Part shown: positions 30,370 through 39,334 of the stretch, piece by piece | How positions within the stretch are numbered: the stretch's first letter is position 1 | Layout of the letters: every line of letters begins with the position of its first letter | Assembly: GCA_026416665.1 (NCBI GenBank) | Contig: JAOAET010000030.1 | Span: 1 to 61,676 of the forward strand | DNA from: Candidatus Omnitrophota bacterium | GTDB lineage: Bacteria; Omnitrophota; Gorgyraeia; Gygaellales; Profunditerraquicolaceae | Length of the DNA stretch: 61,676 nucleotides | Direction of reading: 5' to 3' | The notes under the pieces: model-generated | Seen by the model: only the letters and a program-made list of their open reading frames with translations | Database searches by the model: none | Told to the model about the DNA's origin: nothing | Made by a program: the position numbers and the translations under genes

Positions 30370-31962
30370 ATGTTAGAAGAGAAAATAACAACTAGCTCAA
30401 TTTTTAAGAGTTTTATGTTAGCTGGTCTTTCTGGTTTATTATTAGCTGCTTCTTTTCCTTATTTTAATTGTCCGCTCTTGGCTTATTTTGCTTTTATTCC
30501 TTTGTTTGTCATTTTAAAAGAAGAGAGGTCTTTCTTAAGAGGTTTTCTGTTAGGGTTTATTAGTGGTATTGTATTTTGGACCATTACTATTTATTGGCTA
30601 ATTCATGTTACTTTATTAGGAACAATGCTACTTATACCTTATCTTGCATTTTATACTGCTTTATTCAGTTTGGCTGTTGTGTTGTGGGGTAAAACAAATA
30701 ACCCTCAAAGAATAAATATTCCCTTTGTTCTATTTTCGGCAGCAGTATGGGTAATTTTAGAATATCTACGTAGCCACCTATTAACAGGTTTTCCCTGGGC
30801 ACTGGTGGGTTTCAGCCAATACCAGATGTTACCGATTGTTCAGCTTGCTACAACTACTGGGGTATGGGGTGTTTCTTTTTTTGTTATTCTGGTTAATGGT
30901 TTTTTATTTTTAGCTTTTAATTATTGGAAGTATAAAAAAAATTTAACCAATGTTTTTTCCCCGCTTATTATTTGTTTAGTTTGTGTAATAGGCGTTTTAG
31001 TTTTCGGTTGGTTTAATATGAAACTTCTCAAAGATACCTTTGTTTCTTCAAGAAAGACAATAACGGTAGCAGTAATTCAGGGCAATATCCCCCAAGAATT
31101 AAAGTGGCAGAATTCTTATCTAGATATGATTTTGGAAAAACATCTTCACCTTTCGTTAATTGCGTCAGAGAAGAAACCAATTTTGATTATTTGGCCTGAA
31201 GCAAGTGTCCCCACTGTTGTGCAGGACAAACCCCAGTATTTAGAGAAGATAAAAAATTTTTGCCGCAGGAATCGAGTGTGGTTATTGGTTGGTGCTGTTC
31301 AACGCAAAGGAGAGAATTTTTTTAATAGCGCTCTTCTTATTTCTCCAGAAGGTGTTCTTGTGGGTGAATACGACAAGAATCATTTGGTACCTTTTGGTGA
31401 ATATGTCCCTTTAAGAAATATTTTTAAATTTTTAGATACAATTGTTCCGATTGGTGAGATGACCAAAGGAAAAGAATTAAATGTCTTGAAAATCTTTCTT
31501 GAAGGTCCTGTTCATCCTGTAAGTTTACATTTTGGGGTTTTAATTTGTTTTGAGGACCTTTTTAGTGAACTAGCCAGAGGTTTGGTATTGAAGAAAGCAG
31601 AATTTTTAGTCAATATTACTAATGACGCTTGGTATAAAAAGACCTCTGCGGCAGAACAACATTTACAAGCCTCTGTCTTTCGCGCAATAGAAAACCGCAT
31701 CTGGTTGGTGCGCAGTGCAAATACCGGTGTATCTGCTTTTATTGAACCTTCCGGTAAAATTCACAGATTTACGGATAAAAACAGACAGTCGCTTTTTGTG
31801 GAAGGAATTCAAGTAAATAGTTTCCCTCTTCGAAAATCAACACCCACTTTTTATGTCCGCTTCGGGGATTGGTTTATTGGTCTGTGTGTTTTAATAATTC
31901 TTGGGTGCGGACTGTTAAATAACAAAAGGGGATATTTCTTGCATAACAAGAGGAAAATTTAG
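30370..31962 (+). CDS. lnt: Apolipoprotein N-acyltransferase
   Basis: N-terminal TM domain; nitrilase domain VAVIQGNIPQELKW, IIWPEASVP, YDKNHLVPFGEYVPLR, GVLICFEDLF, TNDAWYKKTSAAEQHLQASVFRAIENRIWLVRSANTG. Confidence 0.95.
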   Translation: MLEEKITTSSIFKSFMLAGLSGLLLAASFPYFNCPLLAYFAFIPLFVILKEERSFLRGFLLGFISGIVFWTITIYWLIHVTLLGTMLLIPYLAFYTALFSLAVVLWGKTNNPQRINIPFVLFSAAVWVILEYLRSHLLTGFPWALVGFSQYQMLPIVQLATTTGVWGVSFFVILVNGFLFLAFNYWKYKKNLTNVFSPLIICLVCVIGVLVFGWFNMKLLKDTFVSSRKTITVAVIQGNIPQELKWQNSYLDMILEKHLHLSLIASEKKPILIIWPEASVPTVVQDKPQYLEKIKNFCRRNRVWLLVGAVQRKGENFFNSALLISPEGVLVGEYDKNHLVPFGEYVPLRNIFKFLDTIVPIGEMTKGKELNVLKIFLEGPVHPVSLHFGVLICFEDLFSELARGLVLKKAEFLVNITNDAWYKKTSAAEQHLQASVFRAIENRIWLVRSANTGVSAFIEPSGKIHRFTDKNRQSLFVEGIQVNSFPLRKSTPTFYVRFGDWFIGLCVLIILGCGLLNNKRGYFLHNKRKI

Positions 31963-31974
31963 AAAGGAGATAAG

Positions 31975-33129
31975 ATGTTTAACATAATACTTCTTGGAAT
32001 TACCAGTCTTTTAACTGATATTTCAAGTGAAATGGTATACCCAATCCTGCCGATTTTCCTCGTAGATAAACTTAAAGCAGGGCCAGCTATTTTGGGAATT
32101 ATTGAAGGTATTGCTGAAAGTTTAGCTAGTTTACTTAAGGTTTTGTCTGGTTTCTGGTCTGATAAAATTCGTCGAAGAAAACCTTTTACTATTTTTGGCT
32201 ACGCTAACTCTGCGGTAGGAAAGTTATTCCTTTATTTTGCGCTCAGCTGGCATTGGGTATTGGCCGGCCGGATTATTGATCGGTTTGGTAAAGGAATCCG
32301 AACAGCTCCAAGAGATGCACTTATCGCAGATAGCGCTAAGGAAGGCAAACGGGGTGCTGCTTATGGTCTTCACCGTTCAATGGACAGTTTAGGGGCAACG
32401 ATAGGTGTTTTTTTAACTTATTGGTTAACAGTAAAAGTCCTTAATAACTCTACACAACAGATTGGAAAGATATTTCTTTTTTCACTTATTCCGGCATTTT
32501 TAGGGGTTTTAGTTTTATTTTTTGTAAAAGAAAAAAAAGAGAAAACGCCACTTAAAGCACAGAAGATAGAATTCAAATGGAATCTATTAGATAAACGGCT
32601 ACAGATGTTTTTTATTTTTACCTTTTTATTTACCCTGGGTAATTCTTCTAATCAATTCTTGTTATTGCGTGCAAAAACAATGGGAGATTCCTTGGCAACA
32701 GTGTTACTGATGTATCTTGTCTTTAATATTGTGTACACCTTAAGTGCTTATCCGGCTTCCAAACTATCAGACAAAATTGGGCGTAAAAAAATATTGGTTT
32801 TAGGGTATTTATTTTATGGACTAGTGTATTTAGGATTTGCATTGGCTCCTTCAAGCAGATGGTTATGGATTCTGTTTGCTATCTACGGCCTGTATATAGG
32901 GTTTACTGAAGGAGTAGAAAAAGCAATGGTTGCAGATATAGCCCCGCCACACCTTAAAGCCACTGCTATTGGTATGCACGCTACTTTAGTAGGGATAGGG
33001 TTATTGCCTGCTTCTATTCTTGCAGGAATTTTATGGAAAACTTTGGGGGCACAGGCACCATTTTTCTTTGGTTCGGTAATGGGGATAATCGCAAGTGTGG
33101 GATTGTGGTTTATTCTTAAAGGGCTTTAA
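31975..33129 (+). CDS. MFS transporter
   Basis: LTDISSEMVYPILPIFLVDKLKAGPAILGIIEGIAESLASLLKVLSGFWSDKIRRRKPF; RFGKGIRTAPRDALIADS; ~12 TM. Confidence 0.88.
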   Translation: MFNIILLGITSLLTDISSEMVYPILPIFLVDKLKAGPAILGIIEGIAESLASLLKVLSGFWSDKIRRRKPFTIFGYANSAVGKLFLYFALSWHWVLAGRIIDRFGKGIRTAPRDALIADSAKEGKRGAAYGLHRSMDSLGATIGVFLTYWLTVKVLNNSTQQIGKIFLFSLIPAFLGVLVLFFVKEKKEKTPLKAQKIEFKWNLLDKRLQMFFIFTFLFTLGNSSNQFLLLRAKTMGDSLATVLLMYLVFNIVYTLSAYPASKLSDKIGRKKILVLGYLFYGLVYLGFALAPSSRWLWILFAIYGLYIGFTEGVEKAMVADIAPPHLKATAIGMHATLVGIGLLPASILAGILWKTLGAQAPFFFGSVMGIIASVGLWFILKGL

Positions 33130-34016
33130 AGATCTCTCTCTGGTTCCATATGCACTACTACATCAGACACGCCAGGTAGATGCTTTTTTAGTTCTGCTTC
33201 AATACTGTTACTAATACGGTGAGCTTTATCCATATGCATATCGGATTTTACCTGCACATGTAGGTCAATATGGATATCGTCAGGTCTTCCGCGCGTGCGG
33301 ATTTTATGGCAGGTTTCTACCCCCGGGATAGATAAAACAATTTTAGTGATTATGTTTTTGTCCATAACTGCCCTATCACAGAGAATATCGGTGCTTTCCT
33401 TTAATATACCAAAGGCAGAATAACCAATAAAAATAGCAATAAGAATAGTAATTATTGCATCTACAATAGTTAAAGAAGGATATTTCTTCATAATAACAAG
33501 GCCAGCAATTACTGCCACGGAGGTTAAAATATCTGCTCTGGTATGTAAGGCATCAGCAATTAAAAGGTCGCTACGAAGTTTTTTACCTTGTTTTTGTTCA
33601 AAGGTCATCACTTTTAAGTTGATAAGAACAGTAACCAACATAATAACAAAGCTACTTGTAGTAATGGTAGGTTTTATCGGTGTTTTAATTTGTTGAATGC
33701 CTTTGCCCAATAAATGGAACGTAATGATAAAAAGAAGCACTGCAATTAGTTGTGAAAAAAGAGTTTCAAACTTTTTGTGTCCGTAGGGATGGTCTGTATC
33801 TACAGGTTGGGAAGCCAGATGTATGCCAATTAGACAGATAATATTAGAGGCACCGTCTGAGAGGGAATGGAAGCCATCTGCAGTTAGACTTGAACAGTGG
33901 CTAATTAGTCCAGCAAATATTTTGGCAAAGGCTACTGCCCAATTAAGCCCAAGTATCCACAACAAAATTTTATGTATTTGCTGGAAACGGTTAAAAGGAG
34001 GCTCTTGTTCAATCAT
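33126..34016 (-). CDS. Cation diffusion facilitator (CDF) family transporter
   Basis: LTADGFHSLSDGASNIICLIG, HPYGHKKFETL, DALHTRADILTSVAVIAG (HxxxD motifs). Confidence 0.92.
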   Translation of the reverse strand: MIEQEPPFNRFQQIHKILLWILGLNWAVAFAKIFAGLISHCSSLTADGFHSLSDGASNIICLIGIHLASQPVDTDHPYGHKKFETLFSQLIAVLLFIITFHLLGKGIQQIKTPIKPTITTSSFVIMLVTVLINLKVMTFEQKQGKKLRSDLLIADALHTRADILTSVAVIAGLVIMKKYPSLTIVDAIITILIAIFIGYSAFGILKESTDILCDRAVMDKNIITKIVLSIPGVETCHKIRTRGRPDDIHIDLHVQVKSDMHMDKAHRISNSIEAELKKHLPGVSDVVVHMEPERDL

Positions 34017-34064
34017 AAAATAATTATAGCGTAAGCAATTATTACAAGCAAAGGTTTTTCTTAG

Positions 34065-34092
34065 TTGCTATTTAGGTTTTTTATGGTATAAT
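34065..34092 (+). promoter_or_regulatory. Putative sigma70 promoter of the gene at 34112
   Basis: TTGCTA - 16 nt - TATAAT. Confidence 0.5.
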
Positions 34093-34111
34093 ACGCTACA
34101 GGTGAATAAGG

Positions 34112-34597
34112 ATGATTAAATTTGAGTCAGTAAAAATCAATAAACCTGCAGAAGTTAATGTGATTATTGGGCAGAGCCATTTTATTAAAAGCGTGGAAGA
34201 TTTGTATGAGGCCTTAGTAAATAGTGTTCCTTCCCTTGAATTTGCAATCGCTTTTTCTGAAGCGTCTGGTGCATGTAAAGTAAGAATAGAAGGAACAAAT
34301 AATGAATTAAAAAAGTTAGCCCAAGATAATGCTATTGCTTGTGGATGTGGACATACTTTTTATATCTTTCTTAAAAACGCCTATCCCATTAATGTCCTAA
34401 ATGCTATTAAAATGGTTCCGGAAGTATGTAATATCTTTTGTGCTACTGCTAATCCTGTGGAGGTGATTGTTGCCGAGACAGAAATTGGCAGAGGTATAAT
34501 GGGTGTAATAGATGGTTGTCCTCCAAAGGGTGTTGAACAAAGTGAAGATTTAGTCTGGAGAAAAAATTTACTGCGGAAAATAGGTTATAAGCTATAA
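34112..34597 (+). CDS. Adenosine-specific kinase family protein (DUF355)
   Basis: NVIIGQSHFIKSVEDLYEALVNSVPSLEFAIAFSEASGACKVRIEGTN, CGCGHTFYIFLKNAYPINVLNAIK, ANPVEVIVAETEIGRGIMGVIDGCPPKGVE. Confidence 0.88.
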   Translation: MIKFESVKINKPAEVNVIIGQSHFIKSVEDLYEALVNSVPSLEFAIAFSEASGACKVRIEGTNNELKKLAQDNAIACGCGHTFYIFLKNAYPINVLNAIKMVPEVCNIFCATANPVEVIVAETEIGRGIMGVIDGCPPKGVEQSEDLVWRKNLLRKIGYKL

Positions 34598-34600
34598 GCA

Positions 34601-35524
34601 ATGAAAAGGCAACTTTGTCCTCGTCTGGAGGCACTCTTTGGTAGGTTACTTTTAGAGATAAGCTCTTTGATAATTTGGGTAACCCCAGAGTTATTTTTAT
34701 ATAGAGTAGCCAAAGTTTTAGGGGTGTTACTTTTCCTAATACTAGGACGGCAGAGAAGAATTGCAATAAACAACTTAGAGCAGGCATACACAGGAAAAAT
34801 TTCTTCTAAACAGTGTTATAAGATTGCTCAAGGGTGTTTTATAAATATGGCACAGTCTGGAGCAGAGCTATTGGGGTGGTTAAAAAGAAAACATAGAGTT
34901 GTTGAGAAGGTGAACTTTGAAAACCTGGAAATATTAAAAAAGGCCTTGGCACAAAAAAACGGGGTTATTTTGGTAAGCGCACACTTGGGTAATTTTCCGC
35001 TTATTCCTGTGCGATTGGGATTTGAAGCAATTAAGACAGCAGTGATTATGCGACCAATTAGAGAAGCAAGGCTTATCCAGATATTTAAAGAGATACCCAG
35101 ACAGCTGGATATAGAACTAATTCCTACCGTTCCCCGAAGTGCTTGTGTATTGGCAGCTTTACGGTCATTACGTAATAATCGCTGTCTTCTGCTTCTGTTA
35201 GACCAAAACTTTGGTACAGGTGGTGTATTTGCAGATTTTTTTGGGAGGAAGGCAGCTACGGCAACAGGACCAGTGGTTCTTGCGCAACGTAGTAACGCTG
35301 TCATTATACCTTGTTTTATTATTAGAAAGCCAGATAACACACATACAATATTTTTTGAGCCGGAATTTAAAATAACGCAGTTTTCTTCTGAGCAGGAGAC
35401 AATAGTAAAAAACATCCAAGCCTTAACAGAGCTAATTGAGAATTATATAAGAAGATATCCCCAACAGTGGACTTGGATACACAGGCGTTGGAAAGTTCAA
35501 CCGAGGTATCTAGCCCAGCAGTAA
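34601..35524 (+). CDS. LpxL/HtrB-like lysophospholipid (lauroyl) acyltransferase
   Basis: GVILVSAHLGNFPLIPVRLG, ACVLAALRSLRNNRCLLLLLDQNFGTGGVFADFFGRKAATATGPVVLAQR, YPQQWTWIHRRWK. Confidence 0.9.
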   Translation: MKRQLCPRLEALFGRLLLEISSLIIWVTPELFLYRVAKVLGVLLFLILGRQRRIAINNLEQAYTGKISSKQCYKIAQGCFINMAQSGAELLGWLKRKHRVVEKVNFENLEILKKALAQKNGVILVSAHLGNFPLIPVRLGFEAIKTAVIMRPIREARLIQIFKEIPRQLDIELIPTVPRSACVLAALRSLRNNRCLLLLLDQNFGTGGVFADFFGRKAATATGPVVLAQRSNAVIIPCFIIRKPDNTHTIFFEPEFKITQFSSEQETIVKNIQALTELIENYIRRYPQQWTWIHRRWKVQPRYLAQQ

Positions 35525-35574
35525 TTACAGAAATTCGTAATTATAACAGAAGAAAATAAAAAGGAGGTGAGCAT

Positions 35575-35787
35575 ATGGCAGAAGAGGCAAAACAGCCCGC
35601 AAAGAATGAGAATCTTTCTAAAATGATGAAGACAATTCTTATGGTCATTGTAGGGATTGCGTTGCTTGTGCTTGGTGGATACTGTATATGGAGATGGTGG
35701 TGGTGTGTGCGTATTTTGATTAAAGGTTCCATAGGGTTCTTCTTTGTTTTGTGCGGTATAATCTTTTTGGCAATGGCCAAAGAATAA
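35575..35787 (+). CDS. Small two-TM membrane protein of unknown function
   Basis: 70 aa MAEEAKQPAKNENLSKMMKTILMVIVGIALLVLGGYCIWRWWWCVRILIKGSIGFFFVLCGIIFLAMAKE; SD aaaggaggtg. Confidence 0.75.
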   Translation: MAEEAKQPAKNENLSKMMKTILMVIVGIALLVLGGYCIWRWWWCVRILIKGSIGFFFVLCGIIFLAMAKE

Positions 35788-35805
35788 AACTTTGCTTTTC
35801 TTAAA

Positions 35806-35850
35806 AGAGGCCTTTGGAGAAAAAGATAAAAGCAAAGGCCTCTTCTGTCT
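35806..35850 (+). terminator. Putative terminator hairpin
   Basis: AGAGGCCTTTG (35806-35816) / CAAAGGCCTCT (35833-35843), perfect 11-bp inverted repeat; U-tract weak. Confidence 0.6.
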
Positions 35851-35893
35851 TCCTACTTTTTAGAATTAAATAAATCGTAAAAAGGAGTAATCT

Positions 35894-36460
35894 GTGGAAA
35901 CAATATTAAGAAGAGAATTAATTCATTCCAAAGAAGTAAGCAGACTAATAGGGATAACTTTTTTTGTACTTGCTACTTGTTTTGGTGCTTTTGTGCGAAT
36001 TCCTTTACCTGGGACACCTGTTCCTTTTACGCTTCAGACATTTTTTGTTCTCTTATCAGGAGCAGTTTTAAAAGCTTACTATGGTAGTCTTACACAATTT
36101 ATTTATTGTTTTTTGGGAGTTATAGGATTACCTGTATTTAGTAATGCGGGTGCAGGATTTTTATATTTGCTAGGTCCAACAGGAGGTTATCTTTTAGGTT
36201 TCATTTTGGCAGCTTTTCTAGTAGGTAGGGGTATTAAGTCTACTAAGACCACAAAAGAGATATTTTTTATAATGGTGCTTGCGGATTTGCTGATTCTAAC
36301 TCTGGGAACATTATGGCTGTGGAGTTTTTTTAAATTACCGATAGGTAAAGCCATGATAAGTGGCTTTTTGATATTTTTACCTTCTGATATAATCAAAGCA
36401 GCTTGCGCAAGTATAGTATATCAAAGGATAAGGAAAAGAACAGATAAGATCTTCAATTAA
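35894..36460 (+). CDS. bioY: BioY family biotin transporter
   Basis: FVRIPLPGTPVPFTLQTFFVLLSGAVLKAYYGSLTQFIYCFLGVIGLPVFSNAGAGFLYLLGPTGGYLLGFILAAFLVG. Confidence 0.93.
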   Translation: METILRRELIHSKEVSRLIGITFFVLATCFGAFVRIPLPGTPVPFTLQTFFVLLSGAVLKAYYGSLTQFIYCFLGVIGLPVFSNAGAGFLYLLGPTGGYLLGFILAAFLVGRGIKSTKTTKEIFFIMVLADLLILTLGTLWLWSFFKLPIGKAMISGFLIFLPSDIIKAACASIVYQRIRKRTDKIFN

Positions 36461-36471
36461 GGAGGCCAATT

Positions 36472-36903
36472 ATGAGAAGTAAAGTATATTTTCTAGTAGG
36501 GCTAATACTGATATGTTTTGTGGCATTTAGTGTTGCTGAAGACAAGACAAATACACAAAATACTTCTACTGGTGATGTGGAGCCATTACCAGAATGGCTT
36601 TATGGAGAGGTAGTAAAAGTAGATACCCAAGCAAAGACGTTGGTGGTTAGCTATATTGATTTTGATAAAGATATTGAAAAAGAGATTACTGTGAATTTAG
36701 ACAAACAAACCAGCTTTGTTAATTTTTCTTCTTTGGAAGATATCAAACCACAAGATATTGTAAGTATTGATTATGTGGTTGACTCCCAAGGGAAGAATAT
36801 CGCCTTATCAATAAGCTTAGAAAAACCTGAGGACATTTCTGAAAGCGACTTGGATGTTTCTGAGCCGATGGGTGAGCTAAAAGATGTTCAGCCCCAGGAA
36901 TAG
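36472..36903 (+). CDS. Exported protein of unknown function
   Basis: Signal peptide, acidic C-terminus; YGEVVKVDTQAKTLVVSYIDFDKDIEKEITVNLDKQTSF small beta-barrel-like pattern. Confidence 0.7.
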   Translation: MRSKVYFLVGLILICFVAFSVAEDKTNTQNTSTGDVEPLPEWLYGEVVKVDTQAKTLVVSYIDFDKDIEKEITVNLDKQTSFVNFSSLEDIKPQDIVSIDYVVDSQGKNIALSISLEKPEDISESDLDVSEPMGELKDVQPQE

Positions 36904-37034
36904 ATAACTAAATTTTTTGCTGATATTGTTTTCACCCAAAACAAACCACAAAGAACCCATACACATACTATTTTTTCAGACAGTTCCACATATTTTGGTA
37001 TAAAAAAGATATTCTCTTTGTAAAATTTCCTTAT

Positions 37035-37712
37035 ATGGCTATAAAACATATTAAGCTTATTATTTTTGACCTGGATGGAACAATTGTCAATGCTTATGAT
37101 GCAATTACAAAGAGTTTTAATTTTACCATGCGCCAATTAGGTCTTGCCTCTTTAAATGCCGAGGTTATTCGGCGGGCAGTAGGTTGGGGTGATCGTAATC
37201 TTCTTAAGCCATTTGTACCAAAACAATTACTGGATAAGGCGCTACGTATTTACCGCAAACACCATGCTAAAAGTTTATTAAAATATAGTAGGCTTATGCC
37301 GGGTGCGCGCACCTTACTTTTGTTTCTAAAAAAAAGAGGTTACCAGTTAGCTGTAGCTAGTAATCGTCCTACTAAATTTTCTTTGTTGGTTCTGAAGCAT
37401 TTAAAAATTAAAAAATTTTTTGTTAGTGTTTTATGTGCGGATAAAGTTGTTCTCCCAAAGCCTTATCCTGATATATTGCTTGGCTTAATTAAAAAACTTA
37501 AAGTTTCTGCTGACCAGACACTTTATATAGCAGATATGGTTATCGATGTGGAGGCAGGGAAAAACGCCGGTATCAGAACCATTATTGTTTCTACAGGGTC
37601 AAGTTCTGTTAGAGAAATTAGACGCAAAAAACCCTGGAAGATTTTTTCTTCTTTGTTTGAGATAAAGAAATTTCTTTTGCGTTTTGAGAAACAAAAGGTG
37701 GATTTGGCTTGA
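37035..37712 (+). CDS. HAD-family hydrolase (phosphoglycolate phosphatase-like)
   Basis: LIIFDLDGTIVNAYDAITKSF, LAVASNRP, KPYPDILL, LYIADMVIDVEAGKNAGIRTIIVSTG. Confidence 0.88.
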   Translation: MAIKHIKLIIFDLDGTIVNAYDAITKSFNFTMRQLGLASLNAEVIRRAVGWGDRNLLKPFVPKQLLDKALRIYRKHHAKSLLKYSRLMPGARTLLLFLKKRGYQLAVASNRPTKFSLLVLKHLKIKKFFVSVLCADKVVLPKPYPDILLGLIKKLKVSADQTLYIADMVIDVEAGKNAGIRTIIVSTGSSSVREIRRKKPWKIFSSLFEIKKFLLRFEKQKVDLA

Positions 37713-37749
37713 CATTGGTTTAGTAAAGGATATAAAATTTAATCAGGTT

Positions 37750-38448
37750 ATGATAAAAAAACAGATAAAAAAGCTGAGATTAACAATTATTCTTTTGATT
37801 ATGTGTATTAGTTTAGAAGGTTGCAAGACTATTGAGAAGATTACTCAACCACCGCAAGAAAATCAAGAATTACTAGAAGTAAGCTCAATTTCTCCTTATA
37901 ACGGCCCAAAGGTATCTGTGGTAATAGGAAATTTCGATATTAAGACACCATTAGTTAATGAGGAAATGGCTCAAGGTCTAAAAGAGATGTTTATCAGTGC
38001 CTTAATAAATACCCAACGGTTTATTATTGAAGAAAAATTTCCTCAAGAATCAAATAAATCCCCTTCTAAAGCATCAATTTTAATAGCAGTTACAATAGAA
38101 GATTTTTTGCCACAGTCTTCTAGCGGGTCAAGTGGTATAGGCGGTGGAGGTGGTGTAGGAAGTGGTTTACTAGGTGGTTTTCTTGATGAGGCATTAAGCA
38201 GGGCACGTTTAACAATAACCCTTCGTTTAGTGGAGTTAGCTACTCAACAAGTAATTGCTTCCACCCGATTACAAGGACAGGCACAAGATGCAGCTGGGGC
38301 ATATCTGGGAAGTTATTTTGGAGGTTGGGGGTTAGGAAAAGGACTCAATGTCTATGCGAACACACCAATGGAGAAGGCAATACGATTATGTCTAATAGAG
38401 GCAGTAAGGTTTGTTTCAGAAAGAATTCCTCACAAGTATTATCAATAA
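37750..38448 (+). CDS. CsgG-like lipoprotein
   Basis: SLEGCKT lipobox; KVSVVIGNFDIKTPL...EEMAQGLKEMFISALINTQRFIIEE; Gly-rich loop. Confidence 0.65.
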   Translation: MIKKQIKKLRLTIILLIMCISLEGCKTIEKITQPPQENQELLEVSSISPYNGPKVSVVIGNFDIKTPLVNEEMAQGLKEMFISALINTQRFIIEEKFPQESNKSPSKASILIAVTIEDFLPQSSSGSSGIGGGGGVGSGLLGGFLDEALSRARLTITLRLVELATQQVIASTRLQGQAQDAAGAYLGSYFGGWGLGKGLNVYANTPMEKAIRLCLIEAVRFVSERIPHKYYQ

Positions 38449-38492
38449 TTATAACAAAAAACTATTAACTAATCGAACGTAAGGAGGAATTT

Positions 38493-38573
38493 ATGGGTAA
38501 AAGAAAGCGAAGAGGAAAACTTAATTGGCGTTCTAAACGAGCAAACCATGGTAGAAAACCCTGTTTAGGCTAA
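38493..38573 (+). CDS. Putative 26-aa basic microprotein MGKRKRRGKLNWRSKRANHGRKPCLG (not in supplied ORF track)
   Basis: ATG 38493 with consensus SD AAGGAGG 8 nt upstream, stop TAA 38571 immediately before the next start codon (38577). Confidence 0.65.
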   Translation: MGKRKRRGKLNWRSKRANHGRKPCLG

Positions 38574-38576
38574 ACT

Positions 38577-39323
38577 ATGCCATTGTTGTTTTGGGTAGTT
38601 TTAAGCACATTTGCAGTAAGTCTTGCTTCTTTTGCGGGAGTAATTACTTTTCTATTCAAAGCTAAAATACTATCCAGAATCATTTTTTATCTTATCGGTT
38701 TTTCTGCTGGGGCATTAATAGGAGGGGCGTTTTTGCATATCTTGCCCGAGGCATTGAAGGATAGTTCAAGTTCTTTTGTTTTTAACTGGCTTATTGGAGG
38801 ACTAATCCTTTTTTTTCTACTTGAACGTTACCTTTACTGGCGCCACTGCCATGTAGAAGGTCAGTGCCAGATACATTGTTTCAGTTACCTTAATCTTATA
38901 GGAGATGGATTACATAATTTCTTAGATGGAATAATGATTACTGCAAGCTATATGATGTCTTTTCAGTTAGGTGTTACTACTACTGTAGCAGTTCTTTTAC
39001 ATGAATTGCCACAGGAGTTAAGTGATTTTGGAGTTTTGGTCTACGGAGGATTTTCTCCTACTAGGGCATTGCTTTTTAATTTTGGTTCTGCTGTCCTGGC
39101 AGTTTTAGGGGCATTAGTAGGATATGTTTTGTTCGAACATACAGAAACAGTTGTTAAAATTATTTTACCATTGACCGCCGGAGGCTTCATATACATTGCT
39201 ACCTCAGACCTCATACCTGAGATACATAAAGAGCGAAATTTAAAACGTTCTACCCTAGCATTCATTGCCTTTCTTTTAGGTATCGGTTTTATGGCCATAA
39301 CCAAAATATTTTTGGAATTATAA
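38577..39323 (+). CDS. ZIP family metal transporter
   Basis: LIGFSAGALIGGAFLHILPEAL, LIGDGLHNFLDGIMITASYM, LLHELPQELSDFGVLVYGG. Confidence 0.92.
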   Translation: MPLLFWVVLSTFAVSLASFAGVITFLFKAKILSRIIFYLIGFSAGALIGGAFLHILPEALKDSSSSFVFNWLIGGLILFFLLERYLYWRHCHVEGQCQIHCFSYLNLIGDGLHNFLDGIMITASYMMSFQLGVTTTVAVLLHELPQELSDFGVLVYGGFSPTRALLFNFGSAVLAVLGALVGYVLFEHTETVVKIILPLTAGGFIYIATSDLIPEIHKERNLKRSTLAFIAFLLGIGFMAITKIFLEL

Positions 39324-39334
39324 AGCATTGTAAC

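Noticed and set aside
34828-35415. 195-aa minus-strand ORF opposite the LpxL-like acyltransferase
   Set aside because: No recognisable motifs, fully antisense to a well-supported gene, poor composition.
35497-35835. 112-aa and 79-aa minus-strand ORFs over the small membrane protein
   Set aside because: Antisense to a gene with a strong SD; no start signals or family similarity.
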